Shown: piece by piece, positions 1 through 7,882 of the stretch
Position numbering within the stretch: the first letter of the stretch is position 1
Layout of the letters: each line of letters starts with the position of its first letter
NCBI GenBank assembly: GCA_947165105.1
Contig: CAMUZC010000060.1
Coordinates: forward strand, 1 to 9,880
Length of the DNA: 9,880 nt
Reading direction: 5' to 3'
From: an uncultured Lachnospiraceae bacterium
Lineage (GTDB): Bacteria > Bacillota_A > Clostridia > TANB77 > CAG-508
Notes under the pieces: generated by a model
Database searches by the model: none
Told to the model about the DNA's origin: nothing
The model's input: the letters and a program-made list of their open reading frames with translations, nothing else
Position numbers and translations under genes: made by a program

Positions 1-1103
1 ACACCAGTAATTTGACCAGCAAAATATATGTTATCATTTTTCTTAAAATTATAAGTTTCATCCAATAACTCTGGCGAATTAATATAAGTATTTCTATGCA
101 TAACACCATACTTAGCAAACTCTGCATTTTCCAAACCTGGAATCATAGTAAACACTCTTTTTTGTTCACCAAACTTCAAATTAGTTTGAAAACCAACAAT
201 ATTATAAATAGTTCCTTCTTTATTATCTTGTCTTAACTGAACAACCGCATATGGTCTAACCCCAGTACGTGGGTCAGTAAATCCAACAGGTTTTAATGGT
301 CCGAATCTTAAAGTGTCCAAACCTCTCTTAGCCATTATTTCTATCGGCATACACCCTTCAAAAATCTCTCTTTTTTCGAATTCGTGTAACTCAACTACTT
401 CAGCATTTACAAGTTCATTAACAAAATTCTCATATTCTTCTTTATTCATTGGAAGATTAATATAATCAGCCTCACTCAAACCTTTAATACGATTCTTCCA
501 TTCCTCAACATCTTCCTCTTTGCCTCTCTCTTGGTCATATCTATCTCCCCAAAAGGCAATATTCATATCAATAGAATCCTTCTCAACAATAGGCGCAGCA
601 GCATCATAAAAATGTAACCCCTCATCTCCAGTTAACTCTGAAATTTCTTTAGCCAAATTATCAGAAGTAAGTGGACCAGTTGCAACAATAACAATACCGT
701 TTTCTGCCATATCTTTCAAATGCAATCCATCATTTCCACACTCTAAATTAATAATCTCAATATTTGGATTACTCTTTAATTCCTCAGTCACCCTTTCAGA
801 AAACTTTTCTCTATCAACAGCTAATGCCTGTCCCGCTGGAACAGATGTCTCATCTGCAACTCTAATAAGCAAAGAATCAAGCATCCTTAACTCTTCCTTC
901 AACAACCCACAAGCATTAGTAATCAAATTAGACTTAAACGAATTACTACACACAATTTCCGCCAAATTCTGATTACTATGTGCTGGAGAAAACCTGTTAG
1001 GCTTCATCTCATACAACCTAACCTTAATCCCACGCTTAGCAATCTGATAAGCTGCCTCAGAACCAGCTAATCCACCACCAATAACAGTTATATAATCATT
1101 CAT
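1..1103 (-). CDS. trmFO: TrmFO, folate/FAD-dependent tRNA (uracil-54-C5)-methyltransferase, 3' end cut by window edge
   Basis: The family makes ribothymidine at position 54 of the tRNA T-loop, taking carbon from methylenetetrahydrofolate and using FAD and NAD(P)H in the cytoplasm. I translated 367 complete codons from the ATG at 1103. The protein opens with a Rossmann FAD site, [12 protein letters not shown] (residues 7-18), then YEMKP and FSPAHSN, and carries the two conserved cysteines in [11 protein letters not shown] (C52) and [14 protein letters not shown] (C251). [15 protein letters not shown] and [10 protein letters not shown] follow, and the frame leaves the window in YFAGQITG. About 70 residues of a roughly 435-residue family are missing. 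An AGGTGA Shine-Dalgarno sequence lies about 8 bases before the start, just outside the palindromic element at 1123-1409. Residues about 190-213 form a charged insertion, reported as a finding. No convincing promoter was seen directly upstream, so it may be read from the promoter at 1659-1686. The identity is secure. Confidence 0.96.
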   Translation of the reverse strand, partial: MNDYITVIGGGLAGSEAAYQIAKRGIKVRLYEMKPNRFSPAHSNQNLAEIVCSNSFKSNLITNACGLLKEELRMLDSLLIRVADETSVPAGQALAVDREKFSERVTEELKSNPNIEIINLECGNDGLHLKDMAENGIVIVATGPLTSDNLAKEISELTGDEGLHFYDAAAPIVEKDSIDMNIAFWGDRYDQERGKEEDVEEWKNRIKGLSEADYINLPMNKEEYENFVNELVNAEVVELHEFEKREIFEGCMPIEIMAKRGLDTLRFGPLKPVGFTDPRTGVRPYAVVQLRQDNKEGTIYNIVGFQTNLKFGEQKRVFTMIPGLENAEFAKYGVMHRNTYINSPELLDETYNFKKNDNIYFAGQITG

Positions 1104-1122
1104 TCTCTCTTCACCTTTCACC

Positions 1123-1409
1123 TTGGCACACTTGAAATCGAACCCAATTGTGCCACATCAAATTCATTCGGAGTAAGAAATAATAAAAATTAAAAATATT
1201 GAAAATGTTAACGGAGTAATTCTACAGTTTCTTAGAAATGCATCTCTTGAGGGTGCGTGTTCCTTAAGCCACGTAGAGGCTCAAGGGTGCAGCTCTTAGA
1301 AACTGTGAATCACGGAGATTACGTTTTCAATATTTTTAATTTTTATTATTTCTTACTCTCGGCAACCAAATCAAAAGGCACAAATCGAGCTACAGCTCAA
1401 CCGTGCCAA
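1123..1409. mobile_element. MITE-like 287-bp long inverted repeat element
   Basis: This fills the 310-base gap between the small gene and trmFO. The ends are exact inverted copies, TTGGCAC (1123-1129) and GTGCCAA (1403-1409). Inside them lies a perfect 35-bp inverted repeat: 1171-1205 (begins GAGTAAGAAATAAT) pairs with 1324-1358. A further imperfect stem pairs 1225-1251 (CAGTTTCTTAGA...CTTGAG) with 1280-1305 around a loop at 1252-1279. Each outer arm also has its own small palindrome, GGCACA/TGTGCC at 1125-1154 and GGCAC/GTGCC at 1377-1407. No open reading frame of note is present. The flanks share only CC, so a target duplication is not demonstrated. The left end stops just before the trmFO Shine-Dalgarno and the right end lies 4 bases beyond the small gene's stop codon. 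It could be a non-autonomous transposon, a structured RNA, or a transcription attenuator. Confidence 0.7.
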
Positions 1410-1413
1410 CCAA

Positions 1414-1629
1414 CTAATTCTTCTTTCCCATAAGCTTATTAGCAATATTTCCCAAAACTTCTTTAGGATCATCCCCAGCTTTCTCTTTCACAGCCTCAGT
1501 AATTTTTCCTCCAACTTCATTTGCAATATCTTCAATCTTCTTACCTGTAGCTTCTTCAACTTTCTCTACAGCTTCTTTAGCTTTTGGAACTTTATCCATA
1601 ATTTCATCAATTATTTTGTTATCTCCCAT
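1414..1629 (-). CDS. Small charged helical protein of unknown function (71 aa)
   Basis: I do not recognise the family. The 71-residue product is rich in Lys, Glu, Ala, Val and Ile and should form amphipathic helices (for example DEIMDKVPKAKEAVEKVEEA near the start and EVLGNIANKLMGKKN at the end). It contains no Cys, His, Arg, Ser, Gln or aromatic residue. No signal peptide or membrane segment is visible. It is judged real because AGGAGG sits 7 bases before the ATG at 1629 and a near-consensus promoter (1659-1686) lies just upstream, suggesting strong expression. The TAG stop is followed 4 bases later by the palindromic element and then by trmFO on the same strand. Possible roles include a small nucleic-acid- or protein-binding factor, but nothing in the sequence decides this. 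Confidence 0.8.
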   Translation of the reverse strand: MGDNKIIDEIMDKVPKAKEAVEKVEEATGKKIEDIANEVGGKITEAVKEKAGDDPKEVLGNIANKLMGKKN

Positions 1630-1658
1630 AATATCGCCTCCTAAATAAACTTGAACAC

Positions 1659-1686
1659 ATTATAACACATTTTATAAATATTTCAA
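1659..1686 (-). promoter_or_regulatory. Sigma-A-type promoter for the 71-aa gene
   Basis: On the minus strand, TTGAAA (1681-1686) is separated by 16 bases from TATAAT (1659-1664), which is preceded by TG as an extended -10 (TGTTATAAT). The expected start near 1652 leaves a leader of about 22 bases containing the AGGAGG. It may also drive trmFO through the palindromic element. Confidence 0.8.
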
Positions 1687-1723
1687 GACTTATATTAGCT
1701 AGCATTTACTTTTTTGAGAAATT

Positions 1724-1755
1724 TTTACGGCTTTCCATATCCGAAAAGCCGTAAA
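1724..1755 (-). terminator. Hairpin after the SNF2 gene, possible terminator
   Basis: TTTACGGCTTT (1724-1734) pairs perfectly over 11 bp with AAAGCCGTAAA (1745-1755) around a 10-base loop, 3 bases beyond the SNF2 stop codon. On the minus strand the stem is followed by AATTTCTC rather than a clean T tract, so termination may be weak. The position immediately after the gene supports the call. Confidence 0.6.
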
Positions 1756-1758
1756 TTC

Positions 1759-4700
1759 TTACTTAAACAAACTCATAATCTCATCCTTAGAAAGTTTATT
1801 AATAAACGTCTCATTAGTAGAAAGCATATTATCAATCAACTTAGCCTTCTTCTGTTGCAACTCATAAATCTTTTCCTCAATAGAATTCTTAGTAATAAGC
1901 TTATATACTTGAACATTCTTCTTCTGCCCAATTCTATAAGTTCTATCCGTAGCCTGGTTCTCAGCAGATAAATTCCACCATGGATCATAATGAATAACCA
2001 TATCAGCTCCTATCAAGTTAAGACCTGTTCCACCAGCCTTTAATGAAATCAAGAAAACTTTAATATCTGGATTTTCATTAAATTCATCAACTAGGTGAAT
2101 TCTGTCGCCAACTTTAGTTTGGCCAGTTAATTTATAATAAGAAATGTTCTCCTTTTTAAACTCTTCTTCAATAATATCAAACATTGAAGTATATCCAGAG
2201 AACAACAATATTTTGTGTCCACTTTCAATAGCATCCTTAACAATTTGAATACATTGATTTAATTTGCTACTTCCACCTTGATAATTTTCAATAAACAAGC
2301 TTGGATGACAACAAATTTGTCTCAATCTCATCAACAAAGATAAAATTTTAATTTGACTTTTCTCGAAACCATTAACTGATATCTCAGTTTCAATTTCTTC
2401 TTTAACTTGAGACATATAAGACATGTAAATACGCTCTTGTTCATCTTCCATTTCATTATTTAAAATCGTAATTGTTTTATCTGGCAATTCAGTTAAAACA
2501 TCTTCCTTGATTCTTCTCAATATAAATGGTTCGATAAGCATTTTTAGCTTTCTCATTGCTGCTCTATCTTCTTCTCTTACAATTGGAGTTTCGTACAATT
2601 CCTTGAATTTTCTATACCCAAATAAATAGCCAGGCATTACAAAATCAAAAATTGACCATAGTTCTGATAAAGAGTTTTCAATAGGTGTTCCTGTTAGCGC
2701 ATATCTTGTTTCAGCTTGAATTTCTTTAATTGCCTTAAAGTTTTGTGTATTGTTATTCTTTATATATTGAGCTTCATCTGCTATTACAAATTTAAATTGA
2801 TAATTCTTTTGTTTATATATGTCTATGTCTCTTTTTAAAATATCATATGATGCAATAACAACATTGTAATTTTCGATTTTTTCAATTTTATTCTTTCTAT
2901 CTTGCGCATTTCCATTTATAAGCATTACTTTTAGTGATGGTGCAAACTTTTGAATTTCATTATACCAGTTCAATGTAAGAGAACTTGGGCAAATAACTAA
3001 TGAAGTTTTTGGGTTCTCCGTTTCCTCAACATAAGATAATATTACACTAACAAGTTGAATTGTTTTTCCAAGACCCATATCATCAGCTAAAACTCCACCA
3101 AAGTTATATGAATCTAGTGTTTTTAGCCATTTGAACCCTGTTTCTTGATAATTTCTTAAACTTGCATTCAAGCCCTTTGGCAAAATAATATTTTCGTCAA
3201 TATTTTTATTATCAATTTTTTCTATAATATTTACATATTCATCGTCTTTACTTACATTTTTAATATTTGAATTCTTAAGCAATCTATCTAAATATAAGCT
3301 TCTGAAAATTGGTAATTTTATTTCTCCTTGCTCAATTTCTTTAAAATCTATATCAAGGTTTGTTTGTAAATTTTCAAGTAAATTGATAGTTTCATTCTCC
3401 TCAAGATTGATAAAATCACCATTTTTTAATCTATGGAATTTTTTCTTTAATTTGTATTTGTCCATTATGTCTTTTAACTCTGACATTTCAAAACCTAATC
3501 CATCAAAGCTAACCTCTAATAGATTGTTTTCAACCTTCACACCTATATTTGAAACTTTAGGTTGTCTAATTTGTTTCTGCTTGAATGCTTCTGTTGCAAG
3601 AACCTCAAATTTTTTCATGTACTGTTCAATTTCTTCTGATAAGAAATTATAAATTGCATCATCGTTTGTTAGTATTAATCTTGAATTTTTTCTATCTAGC
3701 ATAAATCCCGTTTTTAAGAACACATCTAATGCTTCAGATTCTTTTAGAACGTCTCTTGCAACTTCAACATTCTCTTCTACTAATGGATTAAATTCGAAAC
3801 TACCGTATCCAAATTTTATATCTGCAATTACATAATTGTTTTTATCATAATCTAAATAAACCTTTACATACAGTTCTTTTGGAATTACTCTTTCAACTTC
3901 TTCTTGATCAAGTCTATCATATTTAAGATTCTTCTTAACCTTAGGATATACAATTGAGAAAAGGGTTGAAAGTTCCTGCTTTTGAAGTCTTATCTCTGTT
4001 GTAAAGTTTTTTCTGAACATTTGTAATAAGCGCAAAGTGGTATCATTGAATTCCTTTGAGCATCTATAAAAATTGTTTTTATATTCGAAATACACATAAT
4101 CCTTGCCTTGAATAATATTATATTCATATATATCAATGTTAGAAATAATTCTGTATTCCTTATCACTTATCTCTTCCACTTCAAAACTGATTTCAGGCTC
4201 TTTATCTATAAACAAAGCATCGTATTCTGAATACTCCCTTTGAACTCTAAGTGTTTTGTTTTTAAATATATCGAATAGTTCATCTAAACCAGAATTTGAA
4301 ACAGTAATATACGAATCACTTAAATGTCTTCCATAATAGCCATAATCATCTGCTGATTGATTAGCATATTTTATGATTTCGCCATATTTCATTATATAAT
4401 CTAAAATTGGCAAACTTTCTTCTTCAAAAAAACATTTATCATGTATAAACTCTAGTTTTAAACCATATTTACTATTTTCTCCATTTAACATGTGTTCATA
4501 AAATTCTGGAATACTTTTTAATTTATATAATTGTTGTTCCCCTATTTTAAACTCTAGCTTTAAATTTGAATTATCTTTATCTATTAGTAATGTTGGGACA
4601 ATTTTTATATTTTTATTCTTTGATTTTCCTAGTTCTTTTTCTTGTTCAGTATTACTTAAATTGTAAAATTCATTTATTAGTTGTTTAAAAATTTTATACT

Positions 4701-5097
4701 CTTTTAGTCCTCTACCATTTCTTAAATTCTTGTTTGAATTAACTAAAGAACCATTACTTTCATCATCACTTTTTTCACCATTAAAAATTCTTATATAATC
4801 TGGATTATTATTGAATTCAACCATTGTAGCAACAATATGTTTACATGCAGCATAATTCTTATGATAATCTGCACATTCACATCTTAAATCCTCTAATTCA
4901 TTATCTTGTACTTTTATATAAACGTCATAACTATCGTTATCACCTTTTACTCTTGATTTTAATTCGAAATTTTTGTTATCTTCATAAATAACTTTTGTAA
5001 TATTTACTCTTTTTTTTGCAACATATTCCATTGCTTTTTCCTTATGTGATGTTCCTGCATCATAGCACAAATCTTCCAAAAGTTCTGGATTTACCAT
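1759..5097 (-). CDS. SWIM zinc-finger SNF2-family ATPase (bacterial SNF2 helicase-associated type)
   Basis: This 1112-residue superfamily 2 ATPase probably translocates on duplex DNA. Residues 73-87 form a SWIM finger (C73, C75, C85, H87; CxC-x9-CxH). A long divergent middle part (about 160-600) matches the length and place of the bacterial SNF2-associated region. The ATPase core starts at LRNYQETGFKWL (647) and shows Walker A DMGLGKT (673-679, K678), motif II DEAQ (774-777), motif III LTGTPIEN (801-808), motif V SLKAGGTGLNL (1018-1028) and motif VI QATDRTYRIGQ (1048-1058) with the expected arginines. All catalytic motifs look intact. The start at 5097 has GAGGGG about 9 bases upstream and its own promoter (5141-5169). 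A B. subtilis YwqA-like protein is the nearest relative I can name. The biological role of this group is poorly known. It sits between topA and trmFO, which are usually closer together. Confidence 0.93.
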   Translation of the reverse strand: MVNPELLEDLCYDAGTSHKEKAMEYVAKKRVNITKVIYEDNKNFELKSRVKGDNDSYDVYIKVQDNELEDLRCECADYHKNYAACKHIVATMVEFNNNPDYIRIFNGEKSDDESNGSLVNSNKNLRNGRGLKEYKIFKQLINEFYNLSNTEQEKELGKSKNKNIKIVPTLLIDKDNSNLKLEFKIGEQQLYKLKSIPEFYEHMLNGENSKYGLKLEFIHDKCFFEEESLPILDYIMKYGEIIKYANQSADDYGYYGRHLSDSYITVSNSGLDELFDIFKNKTLRVQREYSEYDALFIDKEPEISFEVEEISDKEYRIISNIDIYEYNIIQGKDYVYFEYKNNFYRCSKEFNDTTLRLLQMFRKNFTTEIRLQKQELSTLFSIVYPKVKKNLKYDRLDQEEVERVIPKELYVKVYLDYDKNNYVIADIKFGYGSFEFNPLVEENVEVARDVLKESEALDVFLKTGFMLDRKNSRLILTNDDAIYNFLSEEIEQYMKKFEVLATEAFKQKQIRQPKVSNIGVKVENNLLEVSFDGLGFEMSELKDIMDKYKLKKKFHRLKNGDFINLEENETINLLENLQTNLDIDFKEIEQGEIKLPIFRSLYLDRLLKNSNIKNVSKDDEYVNIIEKIDNKNIDENIILPKGLNASLRNYQETGFKWLKTLDSYNFGGVLADDMGLGKTIQLVSVILSYVEETENPKTSLVICPSSLTLNWYNEIQKFAPSLKVMLINGNAQDRKNKIEKIENYNVVIASYDILKRDIDIYKQKNYQFKFVIADEAQYIKNNNTQNFKAIKEIQAETRYALTGTPIENSLSELWSIFDFVMPGYLFGYRKFKELYETPIVREEDRAAMRKLKMLIEPFILRRIKEDVLTELPDKTITILNNEMEDEQERIYMSYMSQVKEEIETEISVNGFEKSQIKILSLLMRLRQICCHPSLFIENYQGGSSKLNQCIQIVKDAIESGHKILLFSGYTSMFDIIEEEFKKENISYYKLTGQTKVGDRIHLVDEFNENPDIKVFLISLKAGGTGLNLIGADMVIHYDPWWNLSAENQATDRTYRIGQKKNVQVYKLITKNSIEEKIYELQQKKAKLIDNMLSTNETFINKLSKDEIMSLFK

Positions 5098-5140
5098 TTT
5101 AATTTTCCCCTCGTTTTTTCATTAAAATTTCTAGTTATTT

Positions 5141-5169
5141 ATTATATTATACTTTTTATGTTTTAGCAA
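5141..5169 (-). promoter_or_regulatory. Promoter for the SNF2 gene
   Basis: On the minus strand, TTGCTA (5164-5169) lies 17 bases from TATAAT (5141-5146). A second overlapping TATAAT at 5146-5151 would give a spacer of only 12, so the first is preferred. The predicted start near 5134 gives a leader of about 37 bases before the ATG at 5097. The promoter lies beyond the topA terminator, so SNF2 is likely a separate transcription unit. Confidence 0.65.
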
Positions 5170-5200
5170 GAGGGTTGTGTAATTTTTGTGGGTAATTTTA

Positions 5201-5266
5201 TAAAAAAAAATATGTGTTATGTACTGTCCAACTTTTTGGGTTCAGTACATAACACATATCTTTTTT
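5201..5266 (-). terminator. Strong, probably bidirectional terminator after topA, with an IS-end-like loop
   Basis: A perfect 17-bp stem pairs 5210-5226 (ATATGTGTTATGTACTG) with 5243-5259 around a 16-base loop. In the topA direction it is followed by a run of nine T (A run at 5202-5210), and on the plus strand by CTTTTTT (5260-5266), so it could stop transcription both ways. It lies about 50 bases after the topA stop. The minus-strand sequence 5249 to 5225 (TGTACTGAACCCAAAAAGTT and on to GGACA) resembles IS150-group insertion sequence ends, as discussed in the findings. Confidence 0.85.
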
Positions 5267-5311
5267 GTTAAATCAAAATTAATTTTTCCTCTATAACTTT
5301 ATTATTGAGCA

Positions 5312-7381
5312 TTATTGTTTCTTTTTTCTACCTCTTTTTTTAGGCTTTTCTTCCACATCTTTAGCCTCATCAGGATTCCATACCTCGCCTACTTTAGGCT
5401 TATTCCATGAAATGTAATTACAAGATGCTGGATTATTTTCGCAAATATAATAATTTTTTCTTCTCTTTGTTTTACGTATTTGCACAGTTCCTCCACAACA
5501 TGGGCATGGAACATCAACTGTTTCTATTATAGGTTTCGCATTTTTACATTCTGGGAACCCTGGGCAAGCTAAGAACTTTCCATATCTTCCGAATTTATAA
5601 ACCATCATTCTTCCACATTTATCGCATGGAACATCTGAAACTTCATCCACTAAAACAACATGTTCAAGTTCTTTTTCAACTCTTGCAAGTTCTTTTGAAA
5701 ATGGTCCATAGAATTCTCTGATAACATCTTTCCAGTATTCTTTTCCTTCAGCAATTTCATCAAATTCCTCTTCAATTTTAGCTGTAAACTCAACATTTAT
5801 AATATCATTGAAATTTTCAGTTAACAGTTTATTTACAATTTTACCTAATTCAGTTGGCACAAGTTGTTTCTTCTCTTTTTGAATATATCTTCTTTCTAAA
5901 ATTGTTGTAATTGTTGGAGAATATGTACTAGGTCTTCCTATTCCTTTTTCCTCTAAGCTCTTAACCAAACTTGCTTCTGTATATCTGGCAGGTGGCTCTG
6001 TAAAGCTTTGCTTTGGTTCAACTTTCTTAACATCTAATTTTTGATCAATTTCTAATTCTGGTAAAGTTACTATGTCATCATTGTTTTTGCTGTTATCAAC
6101 ATCTTCAACATACAAAGTCATAAATCCTTTAAATTTCAATGTTTGACCGTTCGCTTTAAATATATAATCATTTACGTTAATATCAACACTTGTTGTATCA
6201 TAGATAGCTGTTGCCATTTGACTTGCAATAAATCTGTTATATATTAAATTGTATAATTTAAATTGATCTGGGGTTAATGAATCTTTTACTTTATCTGGGC
6301 TCAATTCAACATAAGTTGGTCTAATAGCCTCGTGCGCATCTTGTGCATTCTGTTTTGTTTTATAAAATCTATTCTCGTAGTATTTTTCACCATAGTTTGA
6401 TTCAATATACTTTTTAGCTGCTGCTCTTGCTTCATCTGAGATTCTTGTAGAATCAGTTCTCATGTATGTTATTAAACCTACTGTTCCTTTTTCAGGAACT
6501 TTTACACCTTCATACAATCCTTGGGCTACACTCATTGTCTTTTTTAATGTAAAGTTTAGTTTTCTAGAAGCCTCTTGTTGCATTGTACTTGTTGTAAATG
6601 GTGGTGCAGGATTTTTCTTTTTCTCAGATTTTGCTATATTTTTAACAACGTATTCTCCATCTTTTATTTTAGCTAAAATACTATCAACTTCTTCTTGAGA
6701 ATGAATTTCTAGTTTTTTTGCATTTTCATTTGATTTATCAAAAATTCCATAAAATTTAGCATCAAAAGATTTTTTTGACTTCTTATCTTTAAGTTGTGCT
6801 GTTATATTCCAATACTCCTCTGGAATGAACTTCTCAATTTCTTCTTCTCTATCACAAATTAGTTTTACCGCAACAGATTGAACTCTTCCCGCAGATAGAC
6901 CTTTCTTTACTTTTTTCCATAATAATGGGCTCATTTTGTATCCCACTATTCTATCAAGAACTCTACGTGCTTGTTGAGCATCTGTTAAATTCATATCTAT
7001 TTTTCTTGGCTTCTTAATTGAACTTTGAACAGTTTCTTTTGTAATTTCATTAAATGTAACCCTGCATACACTATCTTCTGGTATTTCTAAAATATGTGCT
7101 AAATGCCAAGCAATAGCTTCTCCTTCACGGTCAGGGTCAGTTGCAAGGTATACTTGTTTAGCAAGTTTTGCCTCCTTCTTTAATTCTTTGATTAAATCTC
7201 CCTTACCACGAATATTTATGTACTCAGGTTCAAAATCTTTCTCCGTATTTACTCCTAATTTAGATTTAGGTAAATCTCTAATATGTCCCATTGATGCAAG
7301 TACTTTTGTACTTCCACCTAAAAACTTCTTTATTGTATTTGCCTTAGCTGGTGATTCCACAATAATTAATTTATCAGCCAT
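5312..7381 (-). CDS. topA: DNA topoisomerase I (type IA)
   Basis: It relaxes negative supercoils by passing one DNA strand through a transient single-strand break, with a covalent 5'-phosphotyrosine link. The 689 residues begin with a TOPRIM domain: IVESPAKA with E9, then ATDPDREGEAIAWHL with acidic residues D82, D84 and E86. The Rossmann-like and hinge parts follow, with LSAGRVQS (162-169). The catalytic tyrosine is Y306 in LITYMRTDSTRIS. QDAHEAIRPT (347-356) and GIGRPSTYSPTI (480-491) are also typical. The C-terminus has two four-cysteine zinc ribbons (C586, C589, C606, C612, and C626, C629, C647, C654, with an extra C628) and a basic tail, PKKRGRKKKQ. Length and order are normal for Firmicutes. 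AGGAG lies 8 bases before the ATG at 7381. The gene has its own promoter and terminator. In Bacillus and many Clostridia it lies between dprA and trmFO, as broadly here. Confidence 0.98.
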   Translation of the reverse strand: MADKLIIVESPAKANTIKKFLGGSTKVLASMGHIRDLPKSKLGVNTEKDFEPEYINIRGKGDLIKELKKEAKLAKQVYLATDPDREGEAIAWHLAHILEIPEDSVCRVTFNEITKETVQSSIKKPRKIDMNLTDAQQARRVLDRIVGYKMSPLLWKKVKKGLSAGRVQSVAVKLICDREEEIEKFIPEEYWNITAQLKDKKSKKSFDAKFYGIFDKSNENAKKLEIHSQEEVDSILAKIKDGEYVVKNIAKSEKKKNPAPPFTTSTMQQEASRKLNFTLKKTMSVAQGLYEGVKVPEKGTVGLITYMRTDSTRISDEARAAAKKYIESNYGEKYYENRFYKTKQNAQDAHEAIRPTYVELSPDKVKDSLTPDQFKLYNLIYNRFIASQMATAIYDTTSVDINVNDYIFKANGQTLKFKGFMTLYVEDVDNSKNNDDIVTLPELEIDQKLDVKKVEPKQSFTEPPARYTEASLVKSLEEKGIGRPSTYSPTITTILERRYIQKEKKQLVPTELGKIVNKLLTENFNDIINVEFTAKIEEEFDEIAEGKEYWKDVIREFYGPFSKELARVEKELEHVVLVDEVSDVPCDKCGRMMVYKFGRYGKFLACPGFPECKNAKPIIETVDVPCPCCGGTVQIRKTKRRKNYYICENNPASCNYISWNKPKVGEVWNPDEAKDVEEKPKKRGRKKKQ

Positions 7382-7415
7382 TAATATTCTCCTCTATCAT
7401 CTTATTTACTTAACT

Positions 7416-7444
7416 ATTCTAAGTCATTAGTTTTAATTTTTCAA
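7416..7444 (-). promoter_or_regulatory. Promoter for topA
   Basis: On the minus strand, TTGAAA (7439-7444) and TAGAAT (7416-7421) are 17 bases apart, giving a start near 7409 and a leader of about 28 bases. I saw no clear terminator between the yraN stop at 7501 and this promoter, so read-through from the comM-dprA-yraN cluster into topA is also possible. Confidence 0.7.
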
Positions 7445-7500
7445 GTACTTAATTAAAAATTTTTGAAATGAAACCTTAGATTAAAAAATTTATCCATAAT

Positions 7501-7866
7501 TCAAAGAACTCCTTTCAAGTGATTAAGCTTATACCTATGATGTTCTATATCAACCATAATTTCAATAACATCAATTCTAATAAACCTATCCTCAAGTCCC
7601 TTGCAATACAAATAGTATTTTACACTATTCAAAATATGTTTTTGTTTCAGATTATTAACTGCCTCTGACGGAAATCCAAAATTAAAACTTGTTCGTGTTT
7701 TAACTTCGAAAAATACAACCTCATTATTTTTTATATCATAAGCAACAATATCAATTTCGCCCTGTCTACAATTAAAATTTCTATCCAAGATTTTGTAATT
7801 ATTATCTTCCAAATAATCACAAGATATATTTTCACCCAGTTTTCCTATTGTCTGTTTGTCATACAT
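7501..7866 (-). CDS. yraN: YraN / UPF0102 family endonuclease-like protein
   Basis: The 121 residues match the UPF0102 family, which has a Holliday-junction-resolvase-like PD-(D/E)xK fold. The family's precise role is not settled, though it is usually found beside DNA uptake and repair genes. Visible key residues are E12 (GKLGENISCDYL), D39 in CRQGEIDIVA, and E54 with K56 in VVFFEVKTRTS. Together these form the expected metal-binding nuclease set. The length is typical for the family. The ATG at 7866 follows the dprA stop by 16 bases, and its AAAGGA Shine-Dalgarno starts right at that stop, so translation of the two is probably linked. The gene ends in TGA, which shows that TGA is a stop codon in this organism. 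Confidence 0.93.
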   Translation of the reverse strand: MYDKQTIGKLGENISCDYLEDNNYKILDRNFNCRQGEIDIVAYDIKNNEVVFFEVKTRTSFNFGFPSEAVNNLKQKHILNSVKYYLYCKGLEDRFIRIDVIEIMVDIEHHRYKLNHLKGVL

Positions 7867-7882
7867 AAGTAGGATCCTTTCT

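Noticed and set aside
3383..3652. Plus-strand open frame inside the SNF2 gene, and similar ones opposite topA
   Set aside because: These are antisense shadows of conserved coding sequence with no domain features of their own.
7445..7500. A terminator between yraN and topA
   Set aside because: The stretch is AT-rich with short A/T palindromes but no GC-containing stem followed by a T tract.
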